A stretch of DNA of 64,000 nt from Gluconobacter cerevisiae. Lineage in GTDB: Bacteria > Pseudomonadota > Alphaproteobacteria > Acetobacterales > Acetobacteraceae. Each line of letters begins with the position of its first letter. Position 1 is the stretch's first letter. The notes under the pieces are model-generated. The model was not told the DNA's origin and made no database searches. It saw nothing but the letters and a program-made list of their open reading frames with translations. This document shows, piece after piece, positions 21,965 to 31,361 of this stretch. The stretch covers positions 248,001-312,000 of the forward strand of contig NZ_JABCQO010000003.1 in assembly GCF_015244675.1 (NCBI RefSeq), read 5' to 3'. The position numbers were made by a program, and so were the translations under genes.

Positions 21965-23074
21965 TCAGGCCAGCTTTTCCATCTCGCGAAGAACCGCTTG
22001 GCCCATCATTTCCGTTCCAACGCGAGCCATGCCGGGGGACATGATATCCCCCGTTCGCAGACCTGTAGCCAGAACATTGGACACAGCCGTTTCAATCAGA
22101 TCCGCATCCTCGGCGCGATTGAGCGAATACCGCAGCAGCATGGCGAAAGACAGGATCTGGGCCAGCGGATTGGCGATCCCCTTGCCTGCGATGTCCGGCG
22201 CGCTGCCATGGATCGGTTCATACAGCGCATTGCGTTTGCCATCGGCGCGAACCGGGCCAAGCGTTGCAGACGGCAGCATGCCGAGTGAGCCGGTCAGCAT
22301 CGATGCCAGATCGGACAGGATGTCTCCGAACAGATTGCCCGTCACGATGACATCGAACTGGTTCGGGTCACGCACAAGCTGCATCGCGCAGTTATCAGCC
22401 AACATGTGCGAAAGCTGGACGTCGGAATATTCGCGCTTGTGAATGTCGGTTACGACTTCCTTCCACAGGAGGCCGCTTTCCATGACATTGCACTTCTCGA
22501 CCGAGCATACGCAGTTGTCGCGCTTGCGGGCCAGATCGAACGCCACGCGCGCCACACGCTCGATTTCGGACGTCGTGTAAACTTCCGTATTGATGCCGCG
22601 ACGTGAACCATCTGGCAGCGTCTCGATCCCACGCGGTTCACCAAAATAGATGCCCCCGACCGTCTCGCGAACAATCATCAGGTCAAGTCCGCGCACCACT
22701 TCCGGCTTCAGCGCGGAGGCCTCAATCAGTGCATCGAACAGCTTGGCCGGACGCAGATTGGCGAACAATTCGAGTTCCTTGCGGAGCTTGAGGATTGCCA
22801 CTTCCGGACGCTTGTCAAAGCCAACATGGCTCCAGGCCGGATCACCCACCGAGCCAAACAGAACCGCATCAGACTGGCGGGCCAGTTCAACAACCTCATC
22901 GCGGATCGGCACGCCGTGCACCGCAAGCGACACTGCGCCAACGAGTTCTTCCGTGATTTCAAGCTTCAGTCCGCGATGCGCACTCATCCAATGCACGATC
23001 CGCGCAACTTCGCGCATGACTTCCGGACCGATTCCGTCTCCGGCCAGAACCAGAAGTTTGTGTGCGTCGCTCAT
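21965..23074 (-). CDS. leuB: 3-isopropylmalate dehydrogenase
   Basis: Oxidative decarboxylation of 3-isopropylmalate in leucine synthesis. The 369-aa protein shows [16 protein letters not shown] at the start, the substrate arginine region [30 protein letters not shown], the metal-site [19 protein letters not shown] and the NAD-binding [17 protein letters not shown]. The start at 23074 overlaps the leuD stop (ATGA). Confidence 0.97.
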   Translation of the reverse strand: MSDAHKLLVLAGDGIGPEVMREVARIVHWMSAHRGLKLEITEELVGAVSLAVHGVPIRDEVVELARQSDAVLFGSVGDPAWSHVGFDKRPEVAILKLRKELELFANLRPAKLFDALIEASALKPEVVRGLDLMIVRETVGGIYFGEPRGIETLPDGSRRGINTEVYTTSEIERVARVAFDLARKRDNCVCSVEKCNVMESGLLWKEVVTDIHKREYSDVQLSHMLADNCAMQLVRDPNQFDVIVTGNLFGDILSDLASMLTGSLGMLPSATLGPVRADGKRNALYEPIHGSAPDIAGKGIANPLAQILSFAMLLRYSLNRAEDADLIETAVSNVLATGLRTGDIMSPGMARVGTEMMGQAVLREMEKLA

Positions 23075-23697
23075 TTCACAGTCCCTATGGTAATTGACGG
23101 CACCCATGCGCGGGCTGGACGATGTTCGAAGCTGCTGATTTCGGCATCATGGGCCATGGTTTGTCCGATATCGTCCAGCCCTTCGAGCAACATGTGACGC
23201 CGGAACGGATCAACTTCGAACGGGATAGTCTCGCCATTCGGACGCACGATCACCTGACGCTCCAGATCCACCGTCAGACGTGAATTCGAACCCTGACGCG
23301 CATCGTCCATCAGTTCGTCGCAGATCTGGCGCGGCAGCGGGATCGGCAGGATACCGTTCTTGAAGCAGTTATTGAAAAAGATGTCGGCAAAGCTGGGTGC
23401 GATCACACAGCGGATTCCGAAATCCAGCAGCGCCCAAGGGGCATGTTCACGCGAGGAGCCACATCCCAGATTGTCGTAAGTAATCAGGATTTCGGCGTGC
23501 CGGTATGGGTCCTGATTGAGCACGAAATCCGGCTTTTCGTTACCATCGGCGTCATAGCGCTGGGCCGCGAAGGCACTTTTTCCCAGACCAGTCCGCTGGA
23601 TGGTTTTGAGAAAGCGGGCCGGAATGATCTGGTCCGTATCAATATTCTCGGTCGGCATGGGCGCCGCAATGGCGGTCAGTTCCGTGAACTTGTCCAT
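23071..23697 (-). CDS. leuD: 3-isopropylmalate dehydratase small subunit
   Basis: The 208-aa swivel subunit of isopropylmalate isomerase. The family motif [14 protein letters not shown] (here [14 protein letters not shown]) and the substrate loop [17 protein letters not shown] are present. Its start codon shares one base with the leuC stop (TGATG), and its stop overlaps the leuB start, so leuC, leuD and leuB are tightly coupled. Confidence 0.97.
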   Translation of the reverse strand: MDKFTELTAIAAPMPTENIDTDQIIPARFLKTIQRTGLGKSAFAAQRYDADGNEKPDFVLNQDPYRHAEILITYDNLGCGSSREHAPWALLDFGIRCVIAPSFADIFFNNCFKNGILPIPLPRQICDELMDDARQGSNSRLTVDLERQVIVRPNGETIPFEVDPFRRHMLLEGLDDIGQTMAHDAEISSFEHRPARAWVPSITIGTVK

Positions 23698-25124
23698 CAG
23701 ACGGTCTCCTTCACCAGTTCACGCACATCGCACAGACGCCCCGTCACAGCTGCCGCTGCCGCCATGGCAGGCGAGCAGAGATGCGTCCGGCCCTCAGGTC
23801 CCTGACGCCCCTCGAAATTGCGGTTGGAGGTTGACGCGCAACGCTGGCCCGGCGTCAGACGGTCCGGATTCATCCCCAGACACATCGAGCAACCAGCCTC
23901 ACGCCACTCAAAACCGGCATCAAGGAACACCTTGTCCAGCCCTTCGCCTTCAGCGGCATGCTTCACCAGACCGGAGCCGGGAACAATCATGGCCCGAACA
24001 CCCTCGGCAACATGTCGTCCGCGCACCACATCCGCAGCAGCGCGCAGATCTTCCAGACGGCTGTTCGTGCAGGAGCCGATAAACACGACATCCACTGGCG
24101 TTCCAGCGATTTTCTGCCCAGCCTCAAGCCCCATATAATCCAGAGCACGCTGGATCTGGGCTGCACGGGCCGGATCGGCAACGTCTGACGGGGACGGCAC
24201 GGAACCATCGATCGGCAGCACATCCTGCGGGCTGGTACCCCATGTGACGGACGGGATGATCTCTTCAGCGGCGAGCGTGACTTCCGTGTCGAAATAGGCG
24301 CCTTCGTCAGACGCCAGACTGCGCCAGTACTCACAAGCCTGCTCGAACGCTTCATCCTTCGGCGCGAACGGACGGCCCTTTACATAAGCGAAGGTTGTCT
24401 CGTCAGGCGCCACCAGCCCTGCACGTGCACCGGCTTCGATGGACATGTTGCATAGCGTCATACGCCCTGCCATGTCCAGATCACGGATTGCAGATCCTGC
24501 AAATTCAATGACATGGCCAGTGCCACCAGCGGTGCCAATGCGCCCGATGATGGCCAGCATGATGTCCTTGGCCGTTACGCCCGGACCGACCTTGCCTTCA
24601 ACGGAGACGCGCATGTTCTTCGCGGGTTTCTGCAGGATCGTCTGCGTCGCGAGCACATGCTCGACTTCGGACGTCCCGATCCCGAATGCAAGAGAACCAA
24701 GGGCGCCATGCGTGGAGGTATGACTGTCACCGCAGACGATCGTCATGCCCGGCAGGGAAATGCCCTGTTCCGGCCCGACGACGTGCACGATCCCCTGAGA
24801 GGCGGAACGCAGCGGGAAATAGGGGATGCCGAATTCGGCAACATTCTTCTCAAGCGTTTCGATCTGGAGACGGCTCTGCGGCTCCTCGATTGGCTTGGAA
24901 CGGTCGGACGTGGGAACGTTGTGGTCCACCACGGCCACCGTGGCATCCGGACGACGCACGCGGCGCCCGGACAGCCGCAGACCTTCAAAGGCCTGCGGGC
25001 TTGTCACCTCATGGACGAGGTGCCGGTCGATGTAGAGGATGCACGTCCCGTCTTCGAGGCGTTCGACGACATGGTCGTCCCAGATCTTGTCAAAAAGGGT
25101 TCTGGACGAATTGGTAACGGGCAT
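23697..25124 (-). CDS. leuC: 3-isopropylmalate dehydratase large subunit
   Basis: Aconitase-fold subunit carrying the [4Fe-4S] cluster. The 475-aa protein has the cluster cysteines in [17 protein letters not shown] and in [12 protein letters not shown], plus [17 protein letters not shown] near residue 130. It begins 21 bp after the rplS stop on the same strand, without a visible terminator between, so it is read from the ribosomal-protein transcript or from an internal promoter. Confidence 0.97.
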   Translation of the reverse strand: MPVTNSSRTLFDKIWDDHVVERLEDGTCILYIDRHLVHEVTSPQAFEGLRLSGRRVRRPDATVAVVDHNVPTSDRSKPIEEPQSRLQIETLEKNVAEFGIPYFPLRSASQGIVHVVGPEQGISLPGMTIVCGDSHTSTHGALGSLAFGIGTSEVEHVLATQTILQKPAKNMRVSVEGKVGPGVTAKDIMLAIIGRIGTAGGTGHVIEFAGSAIRDLDMAGRMTLCNMSIEAGARAGLVAPDETTFAYVKGRPFAPKDEAFEQACEYWRSLASDEGAYFDTEVTLAAEEIIPSVTWGTSPQDVLPIDGSVPSPSDVADPARAAQIQRALDYMGLEAGQKIAGTPVDVVFIGSCTNSRLEDLRAAADVVRGRHVAEGVRAMIVPGSGLVKHAAEGEGLDKVFLDAGFEWREAGCSMCLGMNPDRLTPGQRCASTSNRNFEGRQGPEGRTHLCSPAMAAAAAVTGRLCDVRELVKETV

Positions 25125-25145
25125 CCTGTCTCTACTCCGGACGGT

Positions 25146-25538
25146 TTAGGAAGCGGCCTTGCTGTCAGCCTTCGGCAGATCGCGGGGACGCTCGGCAATA
25201 CGGGCGGACTTGCCCGAACGGCCGCGCAGGTAATACAGCTTCGCGCGACGGACTTTACCACGACGCACAACTTCGATGCTGGCGATTGACGGTGCGTACA
25301 GCGGGAACACGCGCTCCACGCCTTCACCGTTGGAGATCTTGCGAACCGTGAAGTTGCTGTTCAGACCCTTGTTGGAACGGGCGATGACAACGCCTTCGAA
25401 GCTCTGAACACGCTCACGCGTGCCTTCGACAACGCGGACGCCAACGCGGACCGTGTCACCTGCAATGAACTCGGGAACAGCGCGGACGCCGGAAAGACGC
25501 TCGATTTCGCGCGCCTCATACTGCTGGATAATGTTCAT
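25146..25538 (-). CDS. rplS: 50S ribosomal protein L19
   Basis: 130 aa with [20 protein letters not shown] and [20 protein letters not shown], the L19 signature. The ATG at 25538 is preceded by CAGGAG at proper spacing; a TTG two codons upstream is not needed. The C-terminus has a short extension ([15 protein letters not shown]). Confidence 0.97.
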   Translation of the reverse strand: MNIIQQYEAREIERLSGVRAVPEFIAGDTVRVGVRVVEGTRERVQSFEGVVIARSNKGLNSNFTVRKISNGEGVERVFPLYAPSIASIEVVRRGKVRRAKLYYLRGRSGKSARIAERPRDLPKADSKAAS

Positions 25539-25562
25539 GACCAAACTCCTGAAAACAAAACT

Positions 25563-26267
25563 TCAATGGACCTGCTGTCGTGCCAGATACGCATCCCAGA
25601 GGTCCGGGCGGCGCGCCTTCGTGACGGCGATTGACTGTTCATGGCGCCAGCGGGCGATGGCACCATGGTTGCCGGAGAGAAGAATGTCGGGCACGTCCCG
25701 CCCGTCCCACACTGCCGGCTTGGTATATTGTGGATATTCAAGAAGCCCCTCAGCAAAGCTCTCGTCCTGACCGCTGACATCTGATCCCATAACGCCGGGA
25801 AGGAGCCGTACGCACGCATCCAGAAGAGTCAGGGCGGGAATTTCTCCACCTGACAGTACGACATCGCCCATGCAAAGCTGTTCGATATCGTGCTTTTCCA
25901 GAACGCGCTCGTCCACGCCTTCGAAACGACCGCAGAGAACAACGACCCCTGGCCCGGATGACAGACGCTCCGCATCTTCATGCGACATGCGCTTGCCCCG
26001 TGGTGTCGGGTAGACGACCGGACGACCGTCCAGCGCGGGAAGCGCCGAGAGAGCCGTATCCAGAACGTCCGCCCGCATCACCATGCCGGCTCCGCCACCA
26101 AAAGGCGTGTCGTCCACGGCCCGGTGGCGTCCCAGTCCATGCTGGCGCAGATCATGCGCCTCACAGGACCAGATCCCCCGCTCCAGCGCCCGACCCGCAA
26201 GGGAGAACCCCAGCGGCCCCGGAAACATGTCGGGGAAAAGGGTCAGGATGTCCGCGCGCCAGCTCAT
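25563..26267 (-). CDS. trmD: tRNA (guanine-N1)-methyltransferase TrmD
   Basis: Methylates G37 of tRNAs. The SPOUT trefoil-knot motifs are present: [29 protein letters not shown] and the SAM-binding [17 protein letters not shown]. At 234 aa it is normal length. It overlaps rimM by 4 bp. Confidence 0.97.
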   Translation of the reverse strand: MSWRADILTLFPDMFPGPLGFSLAGRALERGIWSCEAHDLRQHGLGRHRAVDDTPFGGGAGMVMRADVLDTALSALPALDGRPVVYPTPRGKRMSHEDAERLSSGPGVVVLCGRFEGVDERVLEKHDIEQLCMGDVVLSGGEIPALTLLDACVRLLPGVMGSDVSGQDESFAEGLLEYPQYTKPAVWDGRDVPDILLSGNHGAIARWRHEQSIAVTKARRPDLWDAYLARQQVH

Positions 26268-26806
26268 GCCCGCACCTGGACCTCGCCAGAGAGATCCCCC
26301 TCGACCTCGACTTCAACAGGAGGGACAAGGGTCACTTCCCGTTTCGCGAGATCAACGCGCGGCACGCAGGCCAGCGTGAAGGGCACGATCAGACCACGAT
26401 CCACTTCGAGGCTGACGCCTGCGCCGTAATCGTGAACGACCGATACCGTCCCGAGAATATCTCCGTCTTCCGAGACAGCCGTCATACCGATCAGATCGGC
26501 ATGATAGAATTCGTCGTCTTCGGTTTCCGGAAGAACGGTGCGCGGAACATACAGCTTGGCATTGACCAGACGTTCGGCGGCCGTACGGTCAGGGAGATCC
26601 TGGCCTTCGGCATCCGTCAGTGCAGCCACGCCAGCCGAAATCCAGCGTGCCGTCCATGCCCTGCCCTGCCCGTCATGCAGCACGCCCAGCGTCTCGACCG
26701 AAGCCGGATCATCTGTGGCAGCATGAAGATGCACCAGACCGCGGACACCGTGCGGACGACCGACGGTGGCAATCAGGACATCGCTGTCAGGGTTGAAGCG
26801 GGGCAC
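26264..26806 (-). CDS. rimM: Ribosome maturation factor RimM
   Basis: A 180-aa 16S rRNA processing factor with an N-terminal RimM domain beginning [18 protein letters not shown] and a C-terminal PRC-barrel ([34 protein letters not shown]). It lies between rpsP and trmD as expected for this operon. Confidence 0.95.
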   Translation of the reverse strand: MPRFNPDSDVLIATVGRPHGVRGLVHLHAATDDPASVETLGVLHDGQGRAWTARWISAGVAALTDAEGQDLPDRTAAERLVNAKLYVPRTVLPETEDDEFYHADLIGMTAVSEDGDILGTVSVVHDYGAGVSLEVDRGLIVPFTLACVPRVDLAKREVTLVPPVEVEVEGDLSGEVQVRA

Positions 26807-26834
26807 GTCTCGGGCTTCCTGAAAAGCAGCTCAA

Positions 26835-27179
26835 TCAGGCCGCAACAGCGGCAGCAGCAGCCTTGGCGCGTTCCTGAGCCTTCGCCTTCGGAGCGGACTG
26901 CTTGGGCTGCTCGTTGTAGGTCGGCTTCGGAGCCAGGCCTGCATTACCGAGGAAACGGGCGACACGGTCCGTGGCGAGGGCGCCGTTGGACAGCCAGTGC
27001 TTGATGCGCTCGTCAACCAGACGGATACGGTCGGCGTGATCAGCCGGCAGCATCGGGTTGTAGGAACCAACCTTCTCGATGAAACGGCCATCGCGCGGGC
27101 TGCGGCTGTCAGCAACAACGATGTGGTAGTAGGGACGCTTCTTGGCACCTGCACGTGCAAGACGGATCTTGAGGCTCAT
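26835..27179 (-). CDS. rpsP: 30S ribosomal protein S16
   Basis: 114 aa starting [18 protein letters not shown], with [18 protein letters not shown], both diagnostic of S16. The C-terminus is extended by an Ala/Lys-rich tail ([17 protein letters not shown]). The open frame extends upstream to 27266 but ATG at 27179 is preceded by AGGAG. Confidence 0.97.
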   Translation of the reverse strand: MSLKIRLARAGAKKRPYYHIVVADSRSPRDGRFIEKVGSYNPMLPADHADRIRLVDERIKHWLSNGALATDRVARFLGNAGLAPKPTYNEQPKQSAPKAKAQERAKAAAAAVAA

Positions 27180-27222
27180 GAAATACTCCTGAGAGACAGA
27201 ACTTGTAAAAAAACGGGACAGA

Positions 27223-28650
27223 TCAGGCGAAAGGCGGCCGTCCACCGGGTTTACCCCCGGGGCCACCCATGCCCTTCATCAGATCCGCCAGACCTCCTGC
27301 ACCACCCATGCCACGCATCAGGCCACCAAGGCCCATCTTGCTGATGCGTTTCATCATGGTGGACATGTCGTTGAACTGTTTGAGCAGACGGTTGATCTCC
27401 GGAACCGTGGTTCCCGAGCCTGCTGCAATGCGCTTTTTGCGGGACGCCTTGATGATCTCCGGCGTCTTGCGCTCCTGCTTCGTCATCGAGGAAATGATGG
27501 CCTTGTGACGCTTGAAGATCGACGTATCGAGCTCCTTGTCACCCAGCATATCCTTGATCTTTCCCATTCCCGGCATCATGCCGAGAATGCCGGAAATCGA
27601 GCCCATGCGGTTGATCTGGTTGATCTGGGACACATAGTCATCCAGATCGAACTTGCCCGCGAGCATCTTCTTGGCAACGCGCTCACCTTCCTCGTGATCG
27701 AGGGTTTCGGCAGCACGTTCCACCAGCCCGGCAACGTCCCCCAGACCGAGAATACGGCCTGCAACACGCTCGGGATGGAATTCTTCAAGCGCTTCGAGGT
27801 TCTCACCCGAACCGGTCAGCTTGATCGGCGCGCCCGTGATGGCCTTCATGGACAGGGCCGCGCCTCCGCGGGCGTCACCGTCCATCCGGCTCATGACGAC
27901 GCCAGTGATGCCAACAGCTTCGTTGAAGGCCTTCGCGGTGTTGACGGCGTCCTGACCGGTCATCGCATCAACGACCAGCAATGTCTCGGCAGGCTTGGTG
28001 AGCGTGCGGATTTCCCGCACTTCATCCATCAGCGCTTCGTCGATGGACAGACGGCCTGCCGTATCGAGAATAACGACGTCATAACCTTCGAGACGACCGG
28101 TCTCGAGCGCACGCTTTGCGATCTGGACAGGCGACTGTCCGGCAATGATCGGCAGAGCCTGAACGCGACCCGTCTGGGCGTTGACGCGCTCAGCCAGCTG
28201 CTGAAGCTGGAGCTGCGCGGCCGGACGCTGGACATCAAGGCTGGCGAGAAGGACTTTCTTGTTCTCACGACCGGACAGGCGCAGGGCGATCTTGCCGGAG
28301 GTCGTCGTCTTACCCGAACCCTGCAGACCCACCATCAGCACTGGAACCGGCGGATTGGCGGACAGGTTCAGCGGAACCGCCCCTGCCCCGCCCAATGCGT
28401 CGATCAGGGCATCGTTGACGATCTTGGCGACAGCCTGACCAGGAGAAACGCTTTCCAGCACTTCCTGCCCAACAGACCGCTCGCGAACCTTGTTGACGAA
28501 GTCCCGCACCACAGGCAGAGCAACGTCTGCCTCCAGCATGGCGAGACGCACTTCACGCATGGCCTCGGTGACATCAGCCTCCGAGAGCTTCCCGTTCTTG
28601 GAAAGCCCTTCGAGGACACCGGACATCTTGCCTGAGAGTTGATCGAACAA
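27223..28650 (-). CDS. ffh: Signal recognition particle protein Ffh
   Basis: GTPase of the SRP. The N domain is followed by the G domain with [16 protein letters not shown] near residue 105, [13 protein letters not shown] and [15 protein letters not shown], and by the methionine-rich M domain ([39 protein letters not shown]) ending in a Gly-rich tail. It is the first gene of the run that continues into rpsP-rimM-trmD-rplS-leuCDB. Confidence 0.98.
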   Translation of the reverse strand: MFDQLSGKMSGVLEGLSKNGKLSEADVTEAMREVRLAMLEADVALPVVRDFVNKVRERSVGQEVLESVSPGQAVAKIVNDALIDALGGAGAVPLNLSANPPVPVLMVGLQGSGKTTTSGKIALRLSGRENKKVLLASLDVQRPAAQLQLQQLAERVNAQTGRVQALPIIAGQSPVQIAKRALETGRLEGYDVVILDTAGRLSIDEALMDEVREIRTLTKPAETLLVVDAMTGQDAVNTAKAFNEAVGITGVVMSRMDGDARGGAALSMKAITGAPIKLTGSGENLEALEEFHPERVAGRILGLGDVAGLVERAAETLDHEEGERVAKKMLAGKFDLDDYVSQINQINRMGSISGILGMMPGMGKIKDMLGDKELDTSIFKRHKAIISSMTKQERKTPEIIKASRKKRIAAGSGTTVPEINRLLKQFNDMSTMMKRISKMGLGGLMRGMGGAGGLADLMKGMGGPGGKPGGRPPFA

Positions 28651-28675
28651 CGGGTCACCTTAAAAGCAAACAGAA

Positions 28676-28711
28676 ACACGCCACTGCGCGAGTCTTCGCG
28701 AGGTGGCGTGT
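28676..28711 (-). terminator. Hairpin terminator of the Spy-like gene
   Basis: Outer arms ACACGCCAC and GTGGCGTGT with an inner CGCGA/TCGCG stem. On the minus strand it follows the Spy-like gene by 69 bp and is followed by a T-rich stretch, and it lies 26 bp upstream of the ffh start. Confidence 0.75.
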
Positions 28712-28780
28712 CCGGAAACAGAGTCTGTCTATTCCCTTGCAGCCGAAGCGTCAAGCGATAGACGCAGAAACCTCAGTTTT

Positions 28781-29317
28781 TCAGGGCATATCGTCCGGTT
28801 CACCCTCTGGCGGGTGCCCCATCAGAGCCTTCATCTGTTCATGAAGCGCCTTGAGCTTGGTCATGGTCTCCTTACCCTGCTGGCGCTGTGCGGGCGTCAG
28901 TAGATCATGAAGCTGTTCCATGGTTTCGAGATGGAGCGCGGAGACTTTGGCCTTGAGCTCATTCTCCTGTCCATTCAGATCCGTGAGTGTTGCACGATCC
29001 AGATCCCCGACAGAACTGAGAGCATCGTGGATTTTCTCCTCGATAGCCCGCCCTTCGAGACGAAGCGCGCGCTCGTCCTGATGAGCCTTCTCAAAAATGG
29101 CCTTAAGCTTTGTTTTTTGATCCGCCGTCAGCGTAACGCCAGGAGGAACAGGAGGCATCATATGGCCGGGAGCACCACGCGGGCCTCCCAGAGACGGCTG
29201 AACCCAGCCGGACACATGATGCGCTTGTGCCGAGGCCAGAAGAGGAGTTCCCATCAGGCCCAGAGCCACCATGGCGGGAAGTAAGGCAGTAGGGCGAAGG
29301 ATCGTCATGGACGTCAT
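28781..29317 (-). CDS. Periplasmic Spy/CpxP-like protein with LTxxQ motifs
   Basis: A secreted helical protein of the Spy/CpxP group of periplasmic chaperones and stress sensors. The signal peptide is TALLPAMVALGLMGTPLLASAQA, abbreviated here to its core. Two family motifs are visible: LTADQKTKL and LTPAQRQQ, separated by a long helix with charged residues. The start MTSMTIL at 29317 follows AAGGAT closely; MTIL at 29308 is also possible. His/Met-rich stretches (HHV, HMMPP) could bind metal. Confidence 0.75.
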   Translation of the reverse strand: MTSMTILRPTALLPAMVALGLMGTPLLASAQAHHVSGWVQPSLGGPRGAPGHMMPPVPPGVTLTADQKTKLKAIFEKAHQDERALRLEGRAIEEKIHDALSSVGDLDRATLTDLNGQENELKAKVSALHLETMEQLHDLLTPAQRQQGKETMTKLKALHEQMKALMGHPPEGEPDDMP

Positions 29318-29526
29318 ATCCTTGGAGGTTATGGCAGCCGGAAACGCACGGGGCGCCTCCATGACGTTCTAGATGGCACGCTTCAATGTTGCTGAGTTCC
29401 CCCTCCTCCGTTTCAAAAAGTAAGGGCATAGGGTATATGTAACACGGCGACTTGACGGAAAATGTTTCCCGTCGCATGAAGCATCCAGATCCGAACAGAC
29501 TCCTTCAGAAATGAAGCCTGCCGGAT

Positions 29527-29663
<137 letters not shown>

Positions 29664-29670
29664 AAAATCT

Positions 29671-29693
29671 ATCCCACCTTAGGTCCCATCTTA
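29671..29693. repeat. Left arm-type repeats
   Basis: ATCCCACCTTA (29671) and GTCCCATCTTA (29683) lie 12 bp apart. The same two elements recur in swapped order at 60505-60527 next to the integrase start, so they are candidate integrase arm-binding sites. Confidence 0.55.
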
Positions 29694-30043
29694 GAAAATG
29701 CGTCACCCTGCGGCGCCCGGACGCGATATGCGTCGTCCTGTAAATGTATCGATGCGACTTGCTGACTGAAATCCTGTGTTTCTCAGAGGCATCCAGATAA
29801 TCTGAGGCCGCGCCTGAAGCAGCACTCCGCGAAACTTCGCTCAGAAATATCTTGAAATCGTCGCCCGTGTTCAGCTAACGTTCTTTCGTTAGTTGACACC
29901 ACGTTACAGAAGACTTCCACAAGGGAAGTGCACGACCTGCCTCTGATCGAAGCAGTAATTTTGCAGAATCTTGAACGCCCAAAAAACCAGCGAACCAGGT
30001 GTCATCGTGAGCCCCGCAAGGGGCATGGTTGGATGAGCGTATC
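29694..30043. other. Gene-free stretch at the island's left end
   Basis: About 350 bp with no supportable gene. It separates the attachment site and arm-like repeats from the AlpA-like gene and presumably holds its promoter; I see no clear -35/-10 pair. Confidence 0.4.
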
Positions 30044-30286
30044 ATGGATTCTACACTACCAAGTCGTCCCTCGGGTGACTTTTTCATAAGCCGTCGCGAG
30101 GCTGCGATACGGCTTTGTGTCTCTCTCTCCACGATTGATCGGTATGTCGCCGCTGGGGTTCTGCAGCGCTACAAGATTGGACCGCGTCGGACGCTCTTTC
30201 GGCTACGCGACGTCGAGCATCTCGTGCGTCGCGACGATGTCGGCTTTCAGGCACCTGCGCCGGTGCCCTTGGGACCGGATTTCTAG
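30044..30286 (+). CDS. AlpA/excisionase-like DNA-binding protein
   Basis: An 80-aa protein with a MerR-type winged helix: ISRREAAIRLCVSLSTIDRY followed by VAAGVLQRYKIGPRRTLFRL and RDVEHLVRR. Such proteins act as excisionases or as activators of the integrase in P4-like islands. ATG at 30044 is preceded by GGATGAG at 6 bp; a TTG at 30029 would be the alternative. Its position beside attL fits an Xis role. Confidence 0.7.
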   Translation: MDSTLPSRPSGDFFISRREAAIRLCVSLSTIDRYVAAGVLQRYKIGPRRTLFRLRDVEHLVRRDDVGFQAPAPVPLGPDF

Positions 30287-30347
30287 TCATCTTGCCCCTC
30301 AAGGGAAGGTCCCTGCAAATCCCGCCTTAATACTGAAAGTCGAACCG

Positions 30348-31028
30348 ATGTTTGATGTCGCCGAAAAAGAATTTTCTTGGGACGCTCCTTGGGGCTTCCT
30401 CGAAGTAAAAAAAGTTGCTCAAGACTTTTTTTACTGGCTTCTCACGAATATCTTCAGAGGCCCCACGGGCAACATTTACGTAGCAGCATCTTTCCGGACA
30501 TGCATAGGCTCTCTATCAGAAATTTGTAAATCCGTTCATTGTAATGTGCCTTCTTATGTCACCGAAGACTGGTTTAGTGTCCGTATGACGACCCCAAATT
30601 TTTCGGATAGAAAAATCGAGCAGGTTATAGAAAGGCTAACGCTGAAATTGGACTATGCAAGGATTGGGGGAGTAAAACTTTGGGCAGCTTTAGATGCAGT
30701 CATGGAATTGCTGTTTGCTCGGGCATCATCCTGGTCTGATGCATTGACACTGGATGACCTCCTGCCGCAGCTGACGTCAGGCCGGATGATCCAAGTTTAT
30801 GACGAATACCGGAAGGCAGGTCTGCCACTCAATATAATTGCAGAGCACGTTCTCTTTTATAAAAGACCAATCCGATCCGATGAGCAGGTCCGTCTTGCTC
30901 GCGCTTTGAGGGATCTTGGCTGGAAACGGCATCGCACGGCACAGGCCCGGCGTTGGATAGCACCTCCTGATTTTCCAACAAGAGACCGAAACAATTCCCG
31001 ATGGGATCAAGAGGTGACGTCTCTTTGA
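30348..31028 (+). CDS. Island protein of unknown function with basic C-terminal helix region
   Basis: 226 aa, not recognised. The N-terminal two thirds are mixed helix/strand with several Trp and Phe residues (FSWDAPWGFLEVKKVAQDFF). The C-terminus SDEQVRLARALRDLGWKRHR and following ARRWIAPPDF resemble the small winged-helix tail found after phage primase/VapE-like proteins, so a DNA-related role is possible. It follows the AlpA-like gene by 61 bp on the same strand. Confidence 0.6.
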   Translation: MFDVAEKEFSWDAPWGFLEVKKVAQDFFYWLLTNIFRGPTGNIYVAASFRTCIGSLSEICKSVHCNVPSYVTEDWFSVRMTTPNFSDRKIEQVIERLTLKLDYARIGGVKLWAALDAVMELLFARASSWSDALTLDDLLPQLTSGRMIQVYDEYRKAGLPLNIIAEHVLFYKRPIRSDEQVRLARALRDLGWKRHRTAQARRWIAPPDFPTRDRNNSRWDQEVTSL

Positions 31029-31361
31029 GGTGTAGTAAATTTGCAAGTCCCAATGTGCGGTGACGAGCCGTAGCCTCACGACCACCGTTGGAGCAGCATC
31101 TGACATCCCAAGTTGTCGCATATGGGGGGCGAGCGGAATGTCAGTTATCGGGAAGCAATAGCCGAAAGTCGCCATTCGCAGCACTCAGGTTCATGGCGCC
31201 TACCGATTCATCTAAGACATTCAGCGGTCAAATTTCGGTCCTCAGAAGCGGGCCGTCCGCTACCTGACAGCACCCTTCGATTTGGCCGCATTTTACCAGG
31301 CCAGTGGTAGGGTCGATAGCGTGAAGAGCCAACGTTCTGCCAAGTCAACGGCCACGCCTCA
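31029..31361. other. Gene-free stretch between convergent genes
   Basis: About 330 bp between the stop of the unknown protein and the convergent stop of hamB. No supportable coding region, and no strong hairpin seen. Confidence 0.4.

Noticed and set aside
25100-25145. Leucine attenuator before leuC
   Set aside because: Only 21 bp separate rplS and leuC, with no leader peptide or alternative hairpins.
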